DNA of 45,105 nt from contig JAMCPQ010000051.1 in assembly GCA_023379825.1 (NCBI GenBank), positions 1-45,105 on the forward strand, in the 5' to 3' direction. Source of the DNA: Thermoplasmatota archaeon. Lineage in GTDB: Archaea > Thermoplasmatota > Thermoplasmata > Thermoplasmatales > Thermoplasmataceae. The notes beneath the pieces are model-generated. The model was not told the origin of the DNA and did no database searches. It saw only the letters and a program-made list of their open reading frames with translations. Below, one piece after another: positions 1-8,987 of this stretch (the first letter of the stretch is position 1; each line of letters starts with the position of its first letter). Made by a program: the position numbers and the translations under genes.

Positions 1-149
1 ACTACATAATCTATCTGTAGAAGGTTTGACAACCCCGGGTTAGCCACGTAAAAAGTACTGAGTAAAAACTTCAAAAGGAAGAACGCTACTACCCCAATTA
101 TAATAGATACTACTAAAATTGAAGCGATAAGCTTTCTGCTATCGTCCAT
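1..149 (-). CDS. N-terminus of a membrane protein, cut by the window edge
   Basis: A minus-strand reading frame opens with ATG at 147-149 and stays open to base 1, giving about 49 residues. It begins MDDSRKLIASILVV and has one strongly hydrophobic segment (about residues 8-32) that would act as a signal anchor. An AT-rich TATA-like stretch lies about 25 nt upstream, around 168-178, in the same pattern as other genes here. The family cannot be named from so short a piece. The frame could be chance, but the start, hydrophobic segment and promoter agree. Confidence 0.5.
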   Translation of the reverse strand, partial: MDDSRKLIASILVVSIIIGVVAFFLLKFLLSTFYVANPGLSNLLQIDYV

Positions 150-276
150 GCGATTGGATAGAAAAATGTTATATTAAGATTTCCTAAGGCACTAGGAAAT
201 TAGACACTCTGTCACTACTTTATATAAGATGAATCCTTAATTTTATACTCCCGCACGAAAAGAAAAAATGGAGAGT

Positions 277-1434
277 TTAATCCACGTCCTTTGTGGATAA
301 TTTAACTTCTCTCTTCTTGGACTGGGATTCTATTACTTCAAATTTCCCTTTGAATTTTTCCAATACCCTTGGAAGGGAAGTATATTCCATCTCATCCTCA
401 GGCAGTCTGTGTGGCTCAAATGGGCCCATTCTTCTGAGATAATCAACAACCTGGGTTGCTGTCCTTCTGGCTCCGTCGAAAGCTGGATCATCAAACATAT
501 CAACTGGTCCAGCAAGTTTTCCATCCTTCAACACAAATCCAAGTCCGATAACTTTCGGTGGACCGTCAAATCTTGACATCTTTGCATCTTTCAAACCAAC
601 TGGCATGAGCGGGCCATTGAAAGACCCCCTCATCCATCCTGAAACCATGTAAGGAAAAGAAAACGCTTCCATTGCTTCACCTGAGGCGGGAAGTCCAGAC
701 TGTATCCTCACAATTCCTGCAGGATCGTCCTTTCCGACATATTCTCCTGCAATAAAGGAAAGCTTGTCTGTACTGATAACCGCTACATTTTCATCGGGCA
801 ATTTTTCATGGCTTTTCTTCGTATAGACTCTTTTTATGACATATCTGCTCTTTGAGCCGATAAGGCCCAGTAGATCATACATATGTTCCGGGCAGTCAAG
901 GAAGATTTTCTTGGCCTCCACGATATCCCAGACCTCAAATCTGAACCCATCATGCATATTTGTGTCTATTACCAGTCCAGGCGTATTATAAGGATCAGCA
1001 AACATTTTGAATATAGGGAAATTAAACGCTCCGGGCTCAGTCTTGTCCATCATGTACACAATGAAAGGTTCAGACTTCCTTGGGGTTATTTCCATCTCAG
1101 CTATTCCTGGACCCATTCCCTTAATATTTCCGGAAAATGAGTCCTTGAGAAGATCCTGGCCTGCACCATACAATCCGTACTTCTTTGCGACAGACGTCCC
1201 AGCTTTAAAAGCATTCCATGCCAGTTCATGAACCTCTGGAGAGTCAACCCCTCTGTCATGAATCATGGTGATCTGAATATCATCCCCCACACTTGAAATA
1301 TGAAAATCAGAAATTAGACCCTCGCCATTTTTCTTCACATATGATCCCACTTCATCAACAACCGGACCATAGACCGTTGTATGGCCAGGTAAACTCCCAA
1401 TATCTGCTTTTATGTGTGAAATTGTAACTTTCAT
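277..1434 (-). CDS. fbp: Fructose-1,6-bisphosphate aldolase/phosphatase (archaeal bifunctional type)
   Basis: Makes fructose-6-phosphate from triose phosphates through fructose-1,6-bisphosphate, the one-way gluconeogenic enzyme of archaea, in the cytosol. The N-terminus MKVTISHIKADIGSLPGH matches the family, whose first residues contribute to the Mg-binding active site; the length (385 aa) is also typical. The frame can be opened at TTG 1443, but ATG 1434 is preferred: it gives the family N-terminus and lies about 25 nt from the centre of a TATA box (1455-1462), so the mRNA is probably leaderless. It is divergent from the downstream protease gene across a 163-nt spacer. Nothing looks truncated. 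Confidence 0.93.
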   Translation of the reverse strand: MKVTISHIKADIGSLPGHTTVYGPVVDEVGSYVKKNGEGLISDFHISSVGDDIQITMIHDRGVDSPEVHELAWNAFKAGTSVAKKYGLYGAGQDLLKDSFSGNIKGMGPGIAEMEITPRKSEPFIVYMMDKTEPGAFNFPIFKMFADPYNTPGLVIDTNMHDGFRFEVWDIVEAKKIFLDCPEHMYDLLGLIGSKSRYVIKRVYTKKSHEKLPDENVAVISTDKLSFIAGEYVGKDDPAGIVRIQSGLPASGEAMEAFSFPYMVSGWMRGSFNGPLMPVGLKDAKMSRFDGPPKVIGLGFVLKDGKLAGPVDMFDDPAFDGARRTATQVVDYLRRMGPFEPHRLPEDEMEYTSLPRVLEKFKGKFEVIESQSKKREVKLSTKDVD

Positions 1435-1454
1435 AATTTTCAATTGTCTTTCTA

Positions 1455-1462
1455 TATTTAAA
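1455..1462 (-). promoter_or_regulatory. TATA box for the FBP aldolase/phosphatase gene
   Basis: On the minus strand the bases read TTTAAATA. The centre is about 24-25 nt upstream of ATG 1434, which places the expected transcription start at the start codon. Confidence 0.6.
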
Positions 1463-1570
1463 TTTTATTCAACAGCAATTCTTGTTTCGTCTATTGATTA
1501 AAAAATCTAGATAGGAGTTCGTCATTATTATAACACAAATATCAGTCCACTTTTCGCTTGGAAAAATGTA

Positions 1571-1580
1571 TTAATTAAAA
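1571..1580 (+). promoter_or_regulatory. TATA box for the site-2 protease gene
   Basis: The AT-only stretch TTAATTAAAA is centred about 23 nt before the TTG start at 1598. This fits a leaderless transcript beginning at or next to the start codon. Confidence 0.5.
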
Positions 1581-1597
1581 TTCCTTTACGAGTCCCG

Positions 1598-3166
1598 TTG
1601 ATATCAGATCTCTTAATAGTTCTATTCGCGGTAATCATTTGGGTTGCCCTCATCTATTATTTTGCACCCGGCATCAGGAAGACCAGGAACTTCTCTCCGT
1701 ATGGTCCTGCTCTGATGGTAAAAATAACTAAGAATAGAGGACTTTTAGATAAAGTTTCCAAGAGATTCCCCGGAAGAGCCTTTTCCCGAATATCAGTTGT
1801 TATAGTGATTGCAAGCGCGATAATTGCCATTGCAATGCTAGGCTACGGTATTTTTCTTGGCATTCTTGATCTGAAATCAGGTGTTTCAAGTGCAGCACTA
1901 CCTGTTACAGAGCTGATTGGCTTACCTGGAATTAACCCCGTGATTCCCATCGGTTATGGAGCTGCTGCTCTTATTTCTGCTGTGGTCATTCATGAGGTGT
2001 TTCATGGCATCGTCGCAAGAAAGCACGGTATAAAAGTCAAGTCTGTTGGTGCCCTGTTCTTCATCATCCCCATCGGTGCTTTCGTTGAACCAGATGAGGA
2101 TGAAATGTTGAAAGCTGACCCCGTTGTTAGGAGAAGGATTGTTGCTGCCGGCCCCGGAATAAATATAGTTATCGGTGTTGTTGCCATTTTAATACTTATC
2201 TTTCTGATGGCCCCTTCAGTTCATCCCATACACAATGGTGCTTATCTTGAGGAATCCGGATCAAAATATATTTCAGTTCCAACCGGTTCAGAAATAATCA
2301 AATTTGGAAATTACAGTGGAAATAATGTTAACAGTCTGGCAATGAACTCCACACTTGTCCCGGGAAAGATTTACAATGTCACATATTTGGATAAAGGCAA
2401 AGAAAAAAATACTACCATGGCAGGTGGAATCATGATCATTTCAACTCTTCCTGGTTATCCTGCATACGATAACCTGACACCCGGAGGAATAATACTTTCA
2501 GTAGATAATGCCACCATCAGAAATGATACGCAGTTGAACTCAGTTCTGGATGCCGTTAAACCCGGTGATACAGTTAACATTTCAGAGGCAATATTCTCCA
2601 CAAGTTCTGCGACAGGATTGAAAGTAAAGAATGCAACAATAGGTACTGTTTCCAAATACTCATATTATGCAGAATATGATCCTTCTGCAAACAAGGCTTC
2701 CTATAAGAATGAAAGTTTCATAGGTGTTACGGTGGACTATGCAGGGCTTGGAACAGTAGCCATATCAGATTTATCCCCAATTATAACTGGAGGGATCATA
2801 GTTAAAAACCCTGTGCCCAATTTTCTCGGATACCTTGGCCTGCCATTTGAGGGTCTATCACCGGTACCATCTGGTGTGGCAGCTCTTTTCAGTGTTCCGT
2901 TTACACCTCTTGTGTTCTGGGGAATTCTTAATACACTTTACTGGGTATTCTGGCTTAATTTCCTTCTGGGTATAACCAATGCCCTCCCATTTGTTGTTCT
3001 GGATGGTGGGCAGTTTTTCAGAGATACACTTTTCATAGGAGAAAGAAGAAAATCATTATCCTTCCTAAAAAATGACAAGGTAAAAATTGGAATAAGTACA
3101 TTCCTGAACATGCTGGTGTTTCTTTTACTATTTGGCTCAGTAATACTTGCTGTGCATGGTGTATAA
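1598..3166 (+). CDS. Site-2 protease-like intramembrane metalloprotease (M50)
   Basis: Predicted to cut substrates inside the membrane. The zinc motif HEVFH is at residues 132-136 within a hydrophobic segment, and the third-ligand motif LDGG is near residues 468-471 (Asp469) in the C-terminal membrane part. Hydrophobic segments lie at about 4-22, 66-90, 116-140, 180-204 and 425-470, plus one at the C-terminus. Between the two halves of the active site sits a large extracytoplasmic region (about 205-420) with a PDZ-like core around 290-320 and many N-x-S/T sites. At 522 aa it is longer than minimal S2Ps because of this insert. The start is TTG; the next in-frame Met (residue 40) would remove the first membrane helix. 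The substrate is unknown. Confidence 0.88.
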   Translation: MISDLLIVLFAVIIWVALIYYFAPGIRKTRNFSPYGPALMVKITKNRGLLDKVSKRFPGRAFSRISVVIVIASAIIAIAMLGYGIFLGILDLKSGVSSAALPVTELIGLPGINPVIPIGYGAAALISAVVIHEVFHGIVARKHGIKVKSVGALFFIIPIGAFVEPDEDEMLKADPVVRRRIVAAGPGINIVIGVVAILILIFLMAPSVHPIHNGAYLEESGSKYISVPTGSEIIKFGNYSGNNVNSLAMNSTLVPGKIYNVTYLDKGKEKNTTMAGGIMIISTLPGYPAYDNLTPGGIILSVDNATIRNDTQLNSVLDAVKPGDTVNISEAIFSTSSATGLKVKNATIGTVSKYSYYAEYDPSANKASYKNESFIGVTVDYAGLGTVAISDLSPIITGGIIVKNPVPNFLGYLGLPFEGLSPVPSGVAALFSVPFTPLVFWGILNTLYWVFWLNFLLGITNALPFVVLDGGQFFRDTLFIGERRKSLSFLKNDKVKIGISTFLNMLVFLLLFGSVILAVHGV

Positions 3167-3279
3167 TCCATGAAAATTCCACTGGGTCTGAAGCGATGAA
3201 TTAATAATACCAGATGAAATTCACGTAAGGCAGTAGATTAAATTGAGTAATACAACTGTCGTTTCATGGTTGATATAAT

Positions 3280-3429
3280 ATGGCATTTCCAGAAGCTGTT
3301 GAAAGAAGACTGAACAAGAAAATATGCATGAGATGCGACGCCAGGAATTCCCCAAATGCGACCAGCTGCAGGAAGTGTGGATATACTGGTCTGAGATTCA
3401 AAGCAAAGGAAAGAAGAGGGGGACAATAA
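3280..3429 (+). CDS. rpl40e: Large-subunit ribosomal protein L40e
   Basis: A 49-residue protein starting [19 protein letters not shown] and ending KERRGGQ. Two CxxC pairs (Cys16/Cys19 and Cys30/Cys33) form the zinc ribbon of archaeal L40e, and the very basic composition and length agree. The stop codon TAA (3427-3429) overlaps the proposed start of purQ, and the gene's last codons contain a Shine-Dalgarno-like GAGG at 3416-3419. It is too short for most ORF cut-offs and easily missed. Confidence 0.9.
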   Translation: MAFPEAVERRLNKKICMRCDARNSPNATSCRKCGYTGLRFKAKERRGGQ

Positions 3430-4208
3430 CAGGAAAAGAACCTCCCAAGGTTGGTATTTTACGGATGGAGGGGACTAACAACGAGTACGAGGCTTACAAT
3501 GCTTTCCTCGAGTCTGGTTGTGAGCCCCAATATGTGCATTTGAACCAGCTGAAAAGAAGAGAGGTATCCCTGGAAGTGTTTTCCGGGCTATTTCTGCCTG
3601 GTGGCTTCTCCGCTGGCGATTATATAAGGGCAGGTGCAATTTTCGCAAGCAGGTTAAAAAGTTCAAGCTTCACAGATCTAATCAGATTTATCGATTCAGG
3701 AAAACCAGTCGTTGGTGTATGCAATGGCTTTCAGGTTCTTTCTGAGCTGGGGTTTCTTCCGGGGTCTGGTCATAAGAGATCCATAGCACTGGATCATAAC
3801 GATTCAAACAGATACGAATGCCGATTGACTTACATTAGAAGGGTTTCCAAGAGCCCTGTTTTCAAGAGTCATCTTAAACCGGACCTGCCTTACATTGTTC
3901 CAGTAGCCCATGCTGAGGGAAAAATTAGATTTGATGACCAGACAACATATGAGAAACTTATTGATAAAGGTCAGATAATTTTTAAATATTCAACACCGGA
4001 TGGTCTTGATGGAGATTACCCATGGAACCCGAATGGAACAGCTGGTTCTATTTCCGGCCTCTCAAATCCTGAGGGTAATGTAATAGGTCTCATGCCTCAT
4101 CCGGAGAGGCTGATGGACCATAATATCAGATACGGTGGAGGAAAAACAGACGAGACCATAGGAAAGGCATTTTTCAGTGATCTCAGAGAATATCTGTCCG
4201 CATTCTAA
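3426..4208 (+). CDS. purQ: Phosphoribosylformylglycinamidine synthase, glutaminase subunit PurQ
   Basis: Supplies ammonia from glutamine to PurL in the fourth step of purine synthesis. Class I amidotransferase motifs are clear: first strand [12 protein letters not shown], oxyanion region [10 protein letters not shown], nucleophile in GVCNGFQ, and the His/Glu pair in MPHPER near the C-terminus. The start is unusual. The first strand (KVGILR) needs a start upstream of ATG 3465, yet there is no ATG, GTG or TTG between GTG 3375 and that ATG. ATA at 3426 overlaps the L40e stop by 4 nt and follows GAGG by 6 nt, so I place the start there. GTG 3375 or ATG 3324/3333 would overlap L40e by 55-106 nt. 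The function is firm; the start is not. Confidence 0.88.
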   Translation: MTGKEPPKVGILRMEGTNNEYEAYNAFLESGCEPQYVHLNQLKRREVSLEVFSGLFLPGGFSAGDYIRAGAIFASRLKSSSFTDLIRFIDSGKPVVGVCNGFQVLSELGFLPGSGHKRSIALDHNDSNRYECRLTYIRRVSKSPVFKSHLKPDLPYIVPVAHAEGKIRFDDQTTYEKLIDKGQIIFKYSTPDGLDGDYPWNPNGTAGSISGLSNPEGNVIGLMPHPERLMDHNIRYGGGKTDETIGKAFFSDLREYLSAF

Positions 4209-4750
4209 TTTGAATTATATCCCCTTGAAATTGAATTTAAGAGCTCAGCGGCATTATCTCTGAATTCTTGAAGCGTTCTGTCATTAACCAGCATGAAATC
4301 CGAAAGTGAGATTGTTCTGCCTATTCCCCATTCAAGCTCACGCGTGTCCCTCTTAACAAGGCCAGCTTCATCTTTTATATCATCAGGGCGGCTTCTCTTC
4401 TTTATCCTTCTCAACCTTTCCTCCTGATTGGCATAGATTGCAATAACCCTCACATTTGAGAATTTATTCCTGAAAAAATCTAGTTCTTCAATGTTTCTGA
4501 GGCCATCCACTATTGTCCTGTCTGGATCTTTTATAAGTTCCGAAGTCCTCCTGGCCCAAACATCCATCCCATGTAATTTTCTCTCCTCTGATGCGAATTT
4601 GCCTATCTGGGAGTCGTCCTCAGGAACCCCATGTTTTTTTGCATAATCCTTAACTGTGTTTCCCATATGAACGTCCATCCAGCCCAGTTGCTTTGCTACC
4701 TGAACAAATTCATCCTTTCCTGATCCTGGCATTCCTGTTACTATCAGCAT
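4205..4750 (-). CDS. Archaeal P-loop nucleotide kinase-like protein (UPF0200 type)
   Basis: A 181-residue protein starting MLIVTGMPGSGKDEF, with the P-loop at residues 6-13. A D-G-L-R-N motif follows mid-protein, and the C-terminal half is rich in Arg (ERLRRIKKRSRPDD), where a lid would lie. The layout is that of adenylate- or dephospho-CoA-kinase-like proteins, and the best match I recognise is the archaeal UPF0200 family, whose substrate I do not know. The frame stays open upstream to 4906, but the added 52 residues do not resemble the family, so ATG 4750 is preferred. It converges on purQ with a 4-nt overlap of the 3' ends. Confidence 0.8.
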   Translation of the reverse strand: MLIVTGMPGSGKDEFVQVAKQLGWMDVHMGNTVKDYAKKHGVPEDDSQIGKFASEERKLHGMDVWARRTSELIKDPDRTIVDGLRNIEELDFFRNKFSNVRVIAIYANQEERLRRIKKRSRPDDIKDEAGLVKRDTRELEWGIGRTISLSDFMLVNDRTLQEFRDNAAELLNSISRGYNSN

Positions 4751-4906
4751 TATCTCCTGAAGTATTGTATTGCTCAATATATTTTTCAGAAGCTTGAGAG
4801 CGATTTTATATTCAGTAATGAAGGCTAAGGAAAAATTCCTGAAGGCACTCTTAAAGCAAATCCCATTAAGCTTTTTAACAAAATAAGCATTACGTATCGA
4901 TTCCAA

Positions 4907-6805
4907 ATGGATCTGAACTTAACACTTGGCGGTCCTCAGGGTGGTGGAATAGATACTTCTTCTAACATGATTACCCGGGCCTTTGCTGCTGCAGGATATA
5001 ATGTTTTTGGAGTTAGAGAGTACCATTCCAACATAAAGGGGAGACACAGCTACAATCACCTCAGGGTGAAGGAAGAAAGACCACGGTCTTTGAAATATCC
5101 GGTTGATATTCTTATTGCCCTGGATCCCGACACAATCTTTGAGCATATTGAGGATGTTGGTGAAGGCACAAAAATAGTATACGATAAACAATTCGAAACC
5201 TCTGACCTTGCCTCAGCAAGAATGATAATGAGGGACACTGCAAAAAGAATAAGGGAAACGCTACAGGAGGAAAAACTGCCCCTTAACATAAAGGGTGCAC
5301 TTCAGCTTATGCAGAAAAAAGGAGGCATACCCATTGCAGTTCCTTTCAACGAGGTTGTCTCATCTGCAATTTCAGATGGAGTTCCCACAAGATACTTCAA
5401 TACACTGGGTTCTGCGATTACCCTTGCTATTGCAGGTCTTCCAGTGGAGTTTGGAGAAGAATCTATCAAACAGGTATTCTCCGCAAAAGAAAAAGTGGTT
5501 GCTGAGAATGTCAAGGTAGTGAAAGCTGCATATGATTACTGCAGCAGCAATAAACTTGCGGGAAAACCGATTCCCAAGCTGGCAAAGAAGAGGAGATTTC
5601 TCATAACCGGAAACGATGGTTCAGCCATTGGTAAGCTGATGGGCGGTCTCAGATTCCAGACATATTACCCCATAACCCCTGCAAGTGACGAGAGCTCCAT
5701 ACTGGAAGAACATGGTGCTATAGCATTTATTGAAAATGAGAACAGAAAACTCAAGGATTCCGGGATTGTTATCGTCCAGACTGAAGACGAAATATCAGCA
5801 GTAACAATGGCTCAGGGGGCAGCAATCACAGGAGCCCGTGCATCTACGGCGACAAGCGGACCTGGTTTTTCACTGATGGCAGAAGGCATCTCTTTCGCAG
5901 GTATGGACGAGGTACCGATACTGATAACATTATATCAGAGGGGGGGACCAAGCACAGGTCTTCCCACAAGAAACGGTCAGTCAGATCTTCTCTTCGCTCT
6001 CAACACGGGCCATGGTGAATTTCCAAGAATAGTGATTTCATCAGGAGATGTTGAGGAATGCATATATGATGCAATGAAAGGTCTGAATTATGCTCAAAGA
6101 TATCAGATGCCCGTACTTCATCTCATTGACAAGAATCTTGCAAATACAAGTGATCTGGTTCCTGAAATAGACTCCAAGAGAGTTAAAGTTAGCCAGGTCC
6201 TGGCAACACAGGATTCAGAATCATTCAGGAGATACAACCTTGATACAGACAACGGTATTTCAAACGCAGGATACCTGGGTAAGAACATATTCTGGATGAC
6301 AGGAGACGAGCACGATGAGCTTGGACATGTAACAGAGGACCCGGAAATCAGGGACAGAATGATGAGGAAAAGATTCCAGAAGCTTAAAACTGTTGAAGAA
6401 GAGGTCCCAATGAACGACAGAGCAGTTCTCTATGGTCCCTCTGATGCAGAGATCACCTTCGTAACATGGGGAAGCCAGAAAGGAGTAATTCTTGACGTTA
6501 TGGAGGATCTCAAAGCTAAAGGAATAACAGCTAATCTACTTTACATCAAGATGTTTGAACCATTCCCGTCAGAATTTGTTTCTGGAGTTCTTAAGAAGGC
6601 AAAGCTTGTCATTGATGTTGAAAGCAATATGCTGGCTCAGGCAGCCCGTGTCATAAGGACCAACACCGGAATCAATATTGAGAAAAGTATCCTGAAATAC
6701 AATGGGCGGCACATAACAGAGGATGAACTTCTGAATTCAGCACTGAATATTTACAACAACAGAAAGGAAGAGAAATTAGAGGAGGTTTTGGAAAATGGCG
6801 CATAA
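4907..6805 (+). CDS. 2-oxoacid:ferredoxin oxidoreductase, fused gamma-alpha subunit
   Basis: Oxidatively decarboxylates 2-oxoacids (pyruvate, 2-oxoglutarate) to acyl-CoA with ferredoxin as acceptor. Residues 1 to about 190 are the gamma domain (starts with GGPQGGGIDTSSN). From about 230 on is the alpha part, with the YPITP signature near residues 252-256 and the TSGPGFSLM segment. The 632-residue gamma-alpha fusion is the Sulfolobus-type two-subunit arrangement. The beta subunit follows with an 11-nt overlap, so the two are co-translated. An AT-rich stretch about 25 nt upstream suggests a leaderless start at ATG 4907. Substrate preference cannot be told from sequence alone. Confidence 0.93.
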   Translation: MDLNLTLGGPQGGGIDTSSNMITRAFAAAGYNVFGVREYHSNIKGRHSYNHLRVKEERPRSLKYPVDILIALDPDTIFEHIEDVGEGTKIVYDKQFETSDLASARMIMRDTAKRIRETLQEEKLPLNIKGALQLMQKKGGIPIAVPFNEVVSSAISDGVPTRYFNTLGSAITLAIAGLPVEFGEESIKQVFSAKEKVVAENVKVVKAAYDYCSSNKLAGKPIPKLAKKRRFLITGNDGSAIGKLMGGLRFQTYYPITPASDESSILEEHGAIAFIENENRKLKDSGIVIVQTEDEISAVTMAQGAAITGARASTATSGPGFSLMAEGISFAGMDEVPILITLYQRGGPSTGLPTRNGQSDLLFALNTGHGEFPRIVISSGDVEECIYDAMKGLNYAQRYQMPVLHLIDKNLANTSDLVPEIDSKRVKVSQVLATQDSESFRRYNLDTDNGISNAGYLGKNIFWMTGDEHDELGHVTEDPEIRDRMMRKRFQKLKTVEEEVPMNDRAVLYGPSDAEITFVTWGSQKGVILDVMEDLKAKGITANLLYIKMFEPFPSEFVSGVLKKAKLVIDVESNMLAQAARVIRTNTGINIEKSILKYNGRHITEDELLNSALNIYNNRKEEKLEEVLENGA

Positions 6806-7718
6806 TTTTAAGAGCGATGTAACTGTGGACTGGTGCCCGGGATGCGGGGATTTTGGAATACTCACATCAATTACACAGGCACTGTCCGAATTGAATCTAG
6901 ACCCGCATAATGTGGTAGCTGTTTCAGGGATAGGTTGTTCAGGCAAGACACCGCATTACCTGAATATTGGCGGGATCCACACCCTGCATGGAAGGTCCAT
7001 TCCATTTGCCACTGGTGTGAAACTTTCAAACCCAAATCTGAAAGTAATCGTACCCGGTGGAGATGGAGATATGCTGGGAATAGGTGCAGGCCACTTCGTA
7101 GCGGAGGGGAGAAGAAACAGTGGACTGACGATAATAATCTTTGATAACGAGGTTTACGGCCTTACAAAAGGCCAGGCAGCACCTACTATGCAGCTGGGTG
7201 AGAAGACAAAGGGACTCAGCAGAGCAAACATATTCGGTAAGGTGAATCCAATTGCCCTCGCCCTGGCCGCTGGTTACTCATTCGTCGCGAGAGGTTTCTC
7301 TTTCGACATGAAGCAGCTTAAGGAGATCATAAAGACAGCCATATTGCATGAGGGTTCATCTGTCATAGATGTTCTTCAGCCATGCCCTACCTATAACAAC
7401 ATAAACACAATGGAATTCTACAGAAAGAAGGTCTACAAACTGGAAGATGACAAGACCTGGGATCCTGTAGTTACTGGGGAAAGCATGGACAGAGCTGTTG
7501 AACAGTTCCAGAAGGCTTACAACAAGGGGCTTGAATGGGAGGAAAGAATCCCAACCGGAATATTCTATGACAACAGGGCAATCCCGTCTTTCACAAAGAG
7601 ATTAAACGAATTTGTTCCGCAGTATTTCACCAATCCACCTTCTGATCAGATTGTCTCAGGAACTGATGGCTTTACTCCGGTTGATGTCCTGAAGACTTTT
7701 GCGGATAAGACCATTTAA
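6795..7718 (+). CDS. 2-oxoacid:ferredoxin oxidoreductase, beta subunit
   Basis: The thiamine diphosphate- and 4Fe-4S-binding partner of the upstream gamma-alpha chain. Cys14, Cys17, Cys48 and Cys197 match the four cluster ligands of the two-subunit archaeal enzymes, which lack a separate ferredoxin domain. The TPP/Mg motif PGGDGDMLGIGAGHF is at about 87-101. Length (307 aa) is normal. The start lies inside the end of the alpha gene; a GAGG-containing stretch (GAGGAGG around 6779-6785) just before ATG 6795 could serve as ribosome binding site. It provides acyl-CoA, the same pool used by the succinyl-CoA synthetase encoded at 31.8-33.7 kb. Confidence 0.93.
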   Translation: MAHNFKSDVTVDWCPGCGDFGILTSITQALSELNLDPHNVVAVSGIGCSGKTPHYLNIGGIHTLHGRSIPFATGVKLSNPNLKVIVPGGDGDMLGIGAGHFVAEGRRNSGLTIIIFDNEVYGLTKGQAAPTMQLGEKTKGLSRANIFGKVNPIALALAAGYSFVARGFSFDMKQLKEIIKTAILHEGSSVIDVLQPCPTYNNINTMEFYRKKVYKLEDDKTWDPVVTGESMDRAVEQFQKAYNKGLEWEERIPTGIFYDNRAIPSFTKRLNEFVPQYFTNPPSDQIVSGTDGFTPVDVLKTFADKTI

Positions 7719-8287
7719 ACAAAAAACAGATATATAAAAACAGCTCCGAAGATGAAGAGAAACCCGGAGCTGAATACTTTTACAATATTTTCCATTTTGT
7801 CCTCAAACCTTTTAGTGGCAACCCTCACTGCACCGGTAAGGATGAACACCCAGAGCAGGGCACCTGCAAAGAGAAAAATTATTGTTATTATCCCAAATCT
7901 TTCATATACTCCCAGGCCGGCAGTGAGCCACCAGCCTATCTGAAGTGGATTCAGCAATCCCACAGAAACTCCGGCAACGTAGCCTCCTGTTCTGTTTGTG
8001 TTTGATGAATCATGAGATGTCAATATTCTGTATCCAAGATAGATGAAGAATGCCGCACCCACCGGATAAATGTAGTGGACGTAACGGTACAGCGAGAACT
8101 CCGTACCAATTAAAATTGTCAGAAGCATAAGGATGAAATCTGCGGTCATTGCCCCAAGGCCAACAGAGACAGCACCGGGAATGCTTCTGGTAGCCCTGTT
8201 GATCAGCATTGACGTTATTGGCCCAGGTGGAGCTGCCAGTGAAATCCCCAGTAAGAGACCCCCAGACGCAAGGAGAATAAGATCCAT
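7715..8287 (-). CDS. LysE/RhtB-family amino acid exporter
   Basis: A 190-residue, very hydrophobic protein with five or six membrane segments. The N-terminal motif LAAPPGPITSMLINRATRS and the G-x-G-A-M-T-A-D stretch after it are typical of LysE/RhtB translocators, which export amino acids or related small molecules. The gene converges on the oxidoreductase beta gene with a 4-nt overlap and is divergent from the methyltransferase gene. The substrate cannot be predicted. Confidence 0.82.
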   Translation of the reverse strand: MDLILLASGGLLLGISLAAPPGPITSMLINRATRSIPGAVSVGLGAMTADFILMLLTILIGTEFSLYRYVHYIYPVGAAFFIYLGYRILTSHDSSNTNRTGGYVAGVSVGLLNPLQIGWWLTAGLGVYERFGIITIIFLFAGALLWVFILTGAVRVATKRFEDKMENIVKVFSSGFLFIFGAVFIYLFFV

Positions 8288-8348
8288 TCAGACGCACTTC
8301 TGTATTTCCAATGCCAAATAGTAAAATAATTCAAAATGGTATTGGATC

Positions 8349-8966
8349 ATGGACGTTCAGGATAAATTCTTCAGCTACCTGAAGACTGACAGAAAAAATT
8401 TCGAAGTGACTGCAAAGGAAGCAGAACCCATCAATGAGGAGGTAAAGAGGAGAATAGGATCAAGGGATTACTGGCAGGTCTCCGAACGAGAACTTGAATA
8501 CATATATGCATCTGTCAAACTGTTTGGCGGAAGGATCGTTGCTGAGACAGGGGTAGGGCCTGGAACAACATCCTATGCAATACTTAAGGCTACGGAGGAT
8601 TTCAGCGGCCACCTTTACAGTTTTGACCTTGGTCAACCCTTTGGAAAAGAGAAGGACATGCCTGTGGGCTTCATGATTCCGGATTCACTAAGGGACAGAT
8701 TCACGCTCATTCTTGGGGATACAAAGAAAACACTGGAAAAGAACCTCATATATTTTGGCCCTTTCGATGTTTTCTTCCATGATTCAGAGCATACCTATGA
8801 GCACGTGAAATTCGAACTTGAGACTGCTAGAAAAAACCTGAGAAGCAAATTCCTAATTATTGTTGACAATTATGACTGGACTCATGCACCAGATGAATTC
8901 GCATCTGCAAATGGCTATAACCTGTTTCACCCCTTTGATGATATCTGCTTTATATTTCCTGACTGA
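8349..8966 (+). CDS. Class I SAM-dependent methyltransferase, substrate unknown
   Basis: A 205-residue protein with the nucleotide-binding glycine motif AETGVGPGTTS (about residues 59-69), a second-strand acidic position in the YSFDLG segment, and a D-V-F-F-H-D-S-E-H-T-Y-E-H-V stretch (about 138-151) as in Methyltransf_24-type enzymes. A long N-terminal helical part precedes the Rossmann fold. Its stop codon is inside a hairpin shared with the converging cdc6 gene. No neighbour suggests a substrate. Confidence 0.7.
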   Translation: MDVQDKFFSYLKTDRKNFEVTAKEAEPINEEVKRRIGSRDYWQVSERELEYIYASVKLFGGRIVAETGVGPGTTSYAILKATEDFSGHLYSFDLGQPFGKEKDMPVGFMIPDSLRDRFTLILGDTKKTLEKNLIYFGPFDVFFHDSEHTYEHVKFELETARKNLRSKFLIIVDNYDWTHAPDEFASANGYNLFHPFDDICFIFPD

Positions 8967-8987
8967 TCCGTGTTGAATGGATCAGTC
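8961..8987. terminator. Hairpin spanning both stop codons of convergent genes
   Basis: GACTGATCC (8961-8969) and GGATCAGTC (8979-8987) form a perfect 9-bp stem with a 9-nt loop. The stem contains the stop of the methyltransferase gene on one strand and of cdc6 on the other. Because it is symmetric it would fold in both transcripts. A terminator or 3'-end protection role is inferred; no long T-run follows. Confidence 0.5.

Noticed and set aside
4751-4906. N-terminal extension of the P-loop protein
   Set aside because: The extra 52 residues precede the natural first strand (MLIVTG), do not resemble the family and cover the promoter of the divergent oxidoreductase operon.
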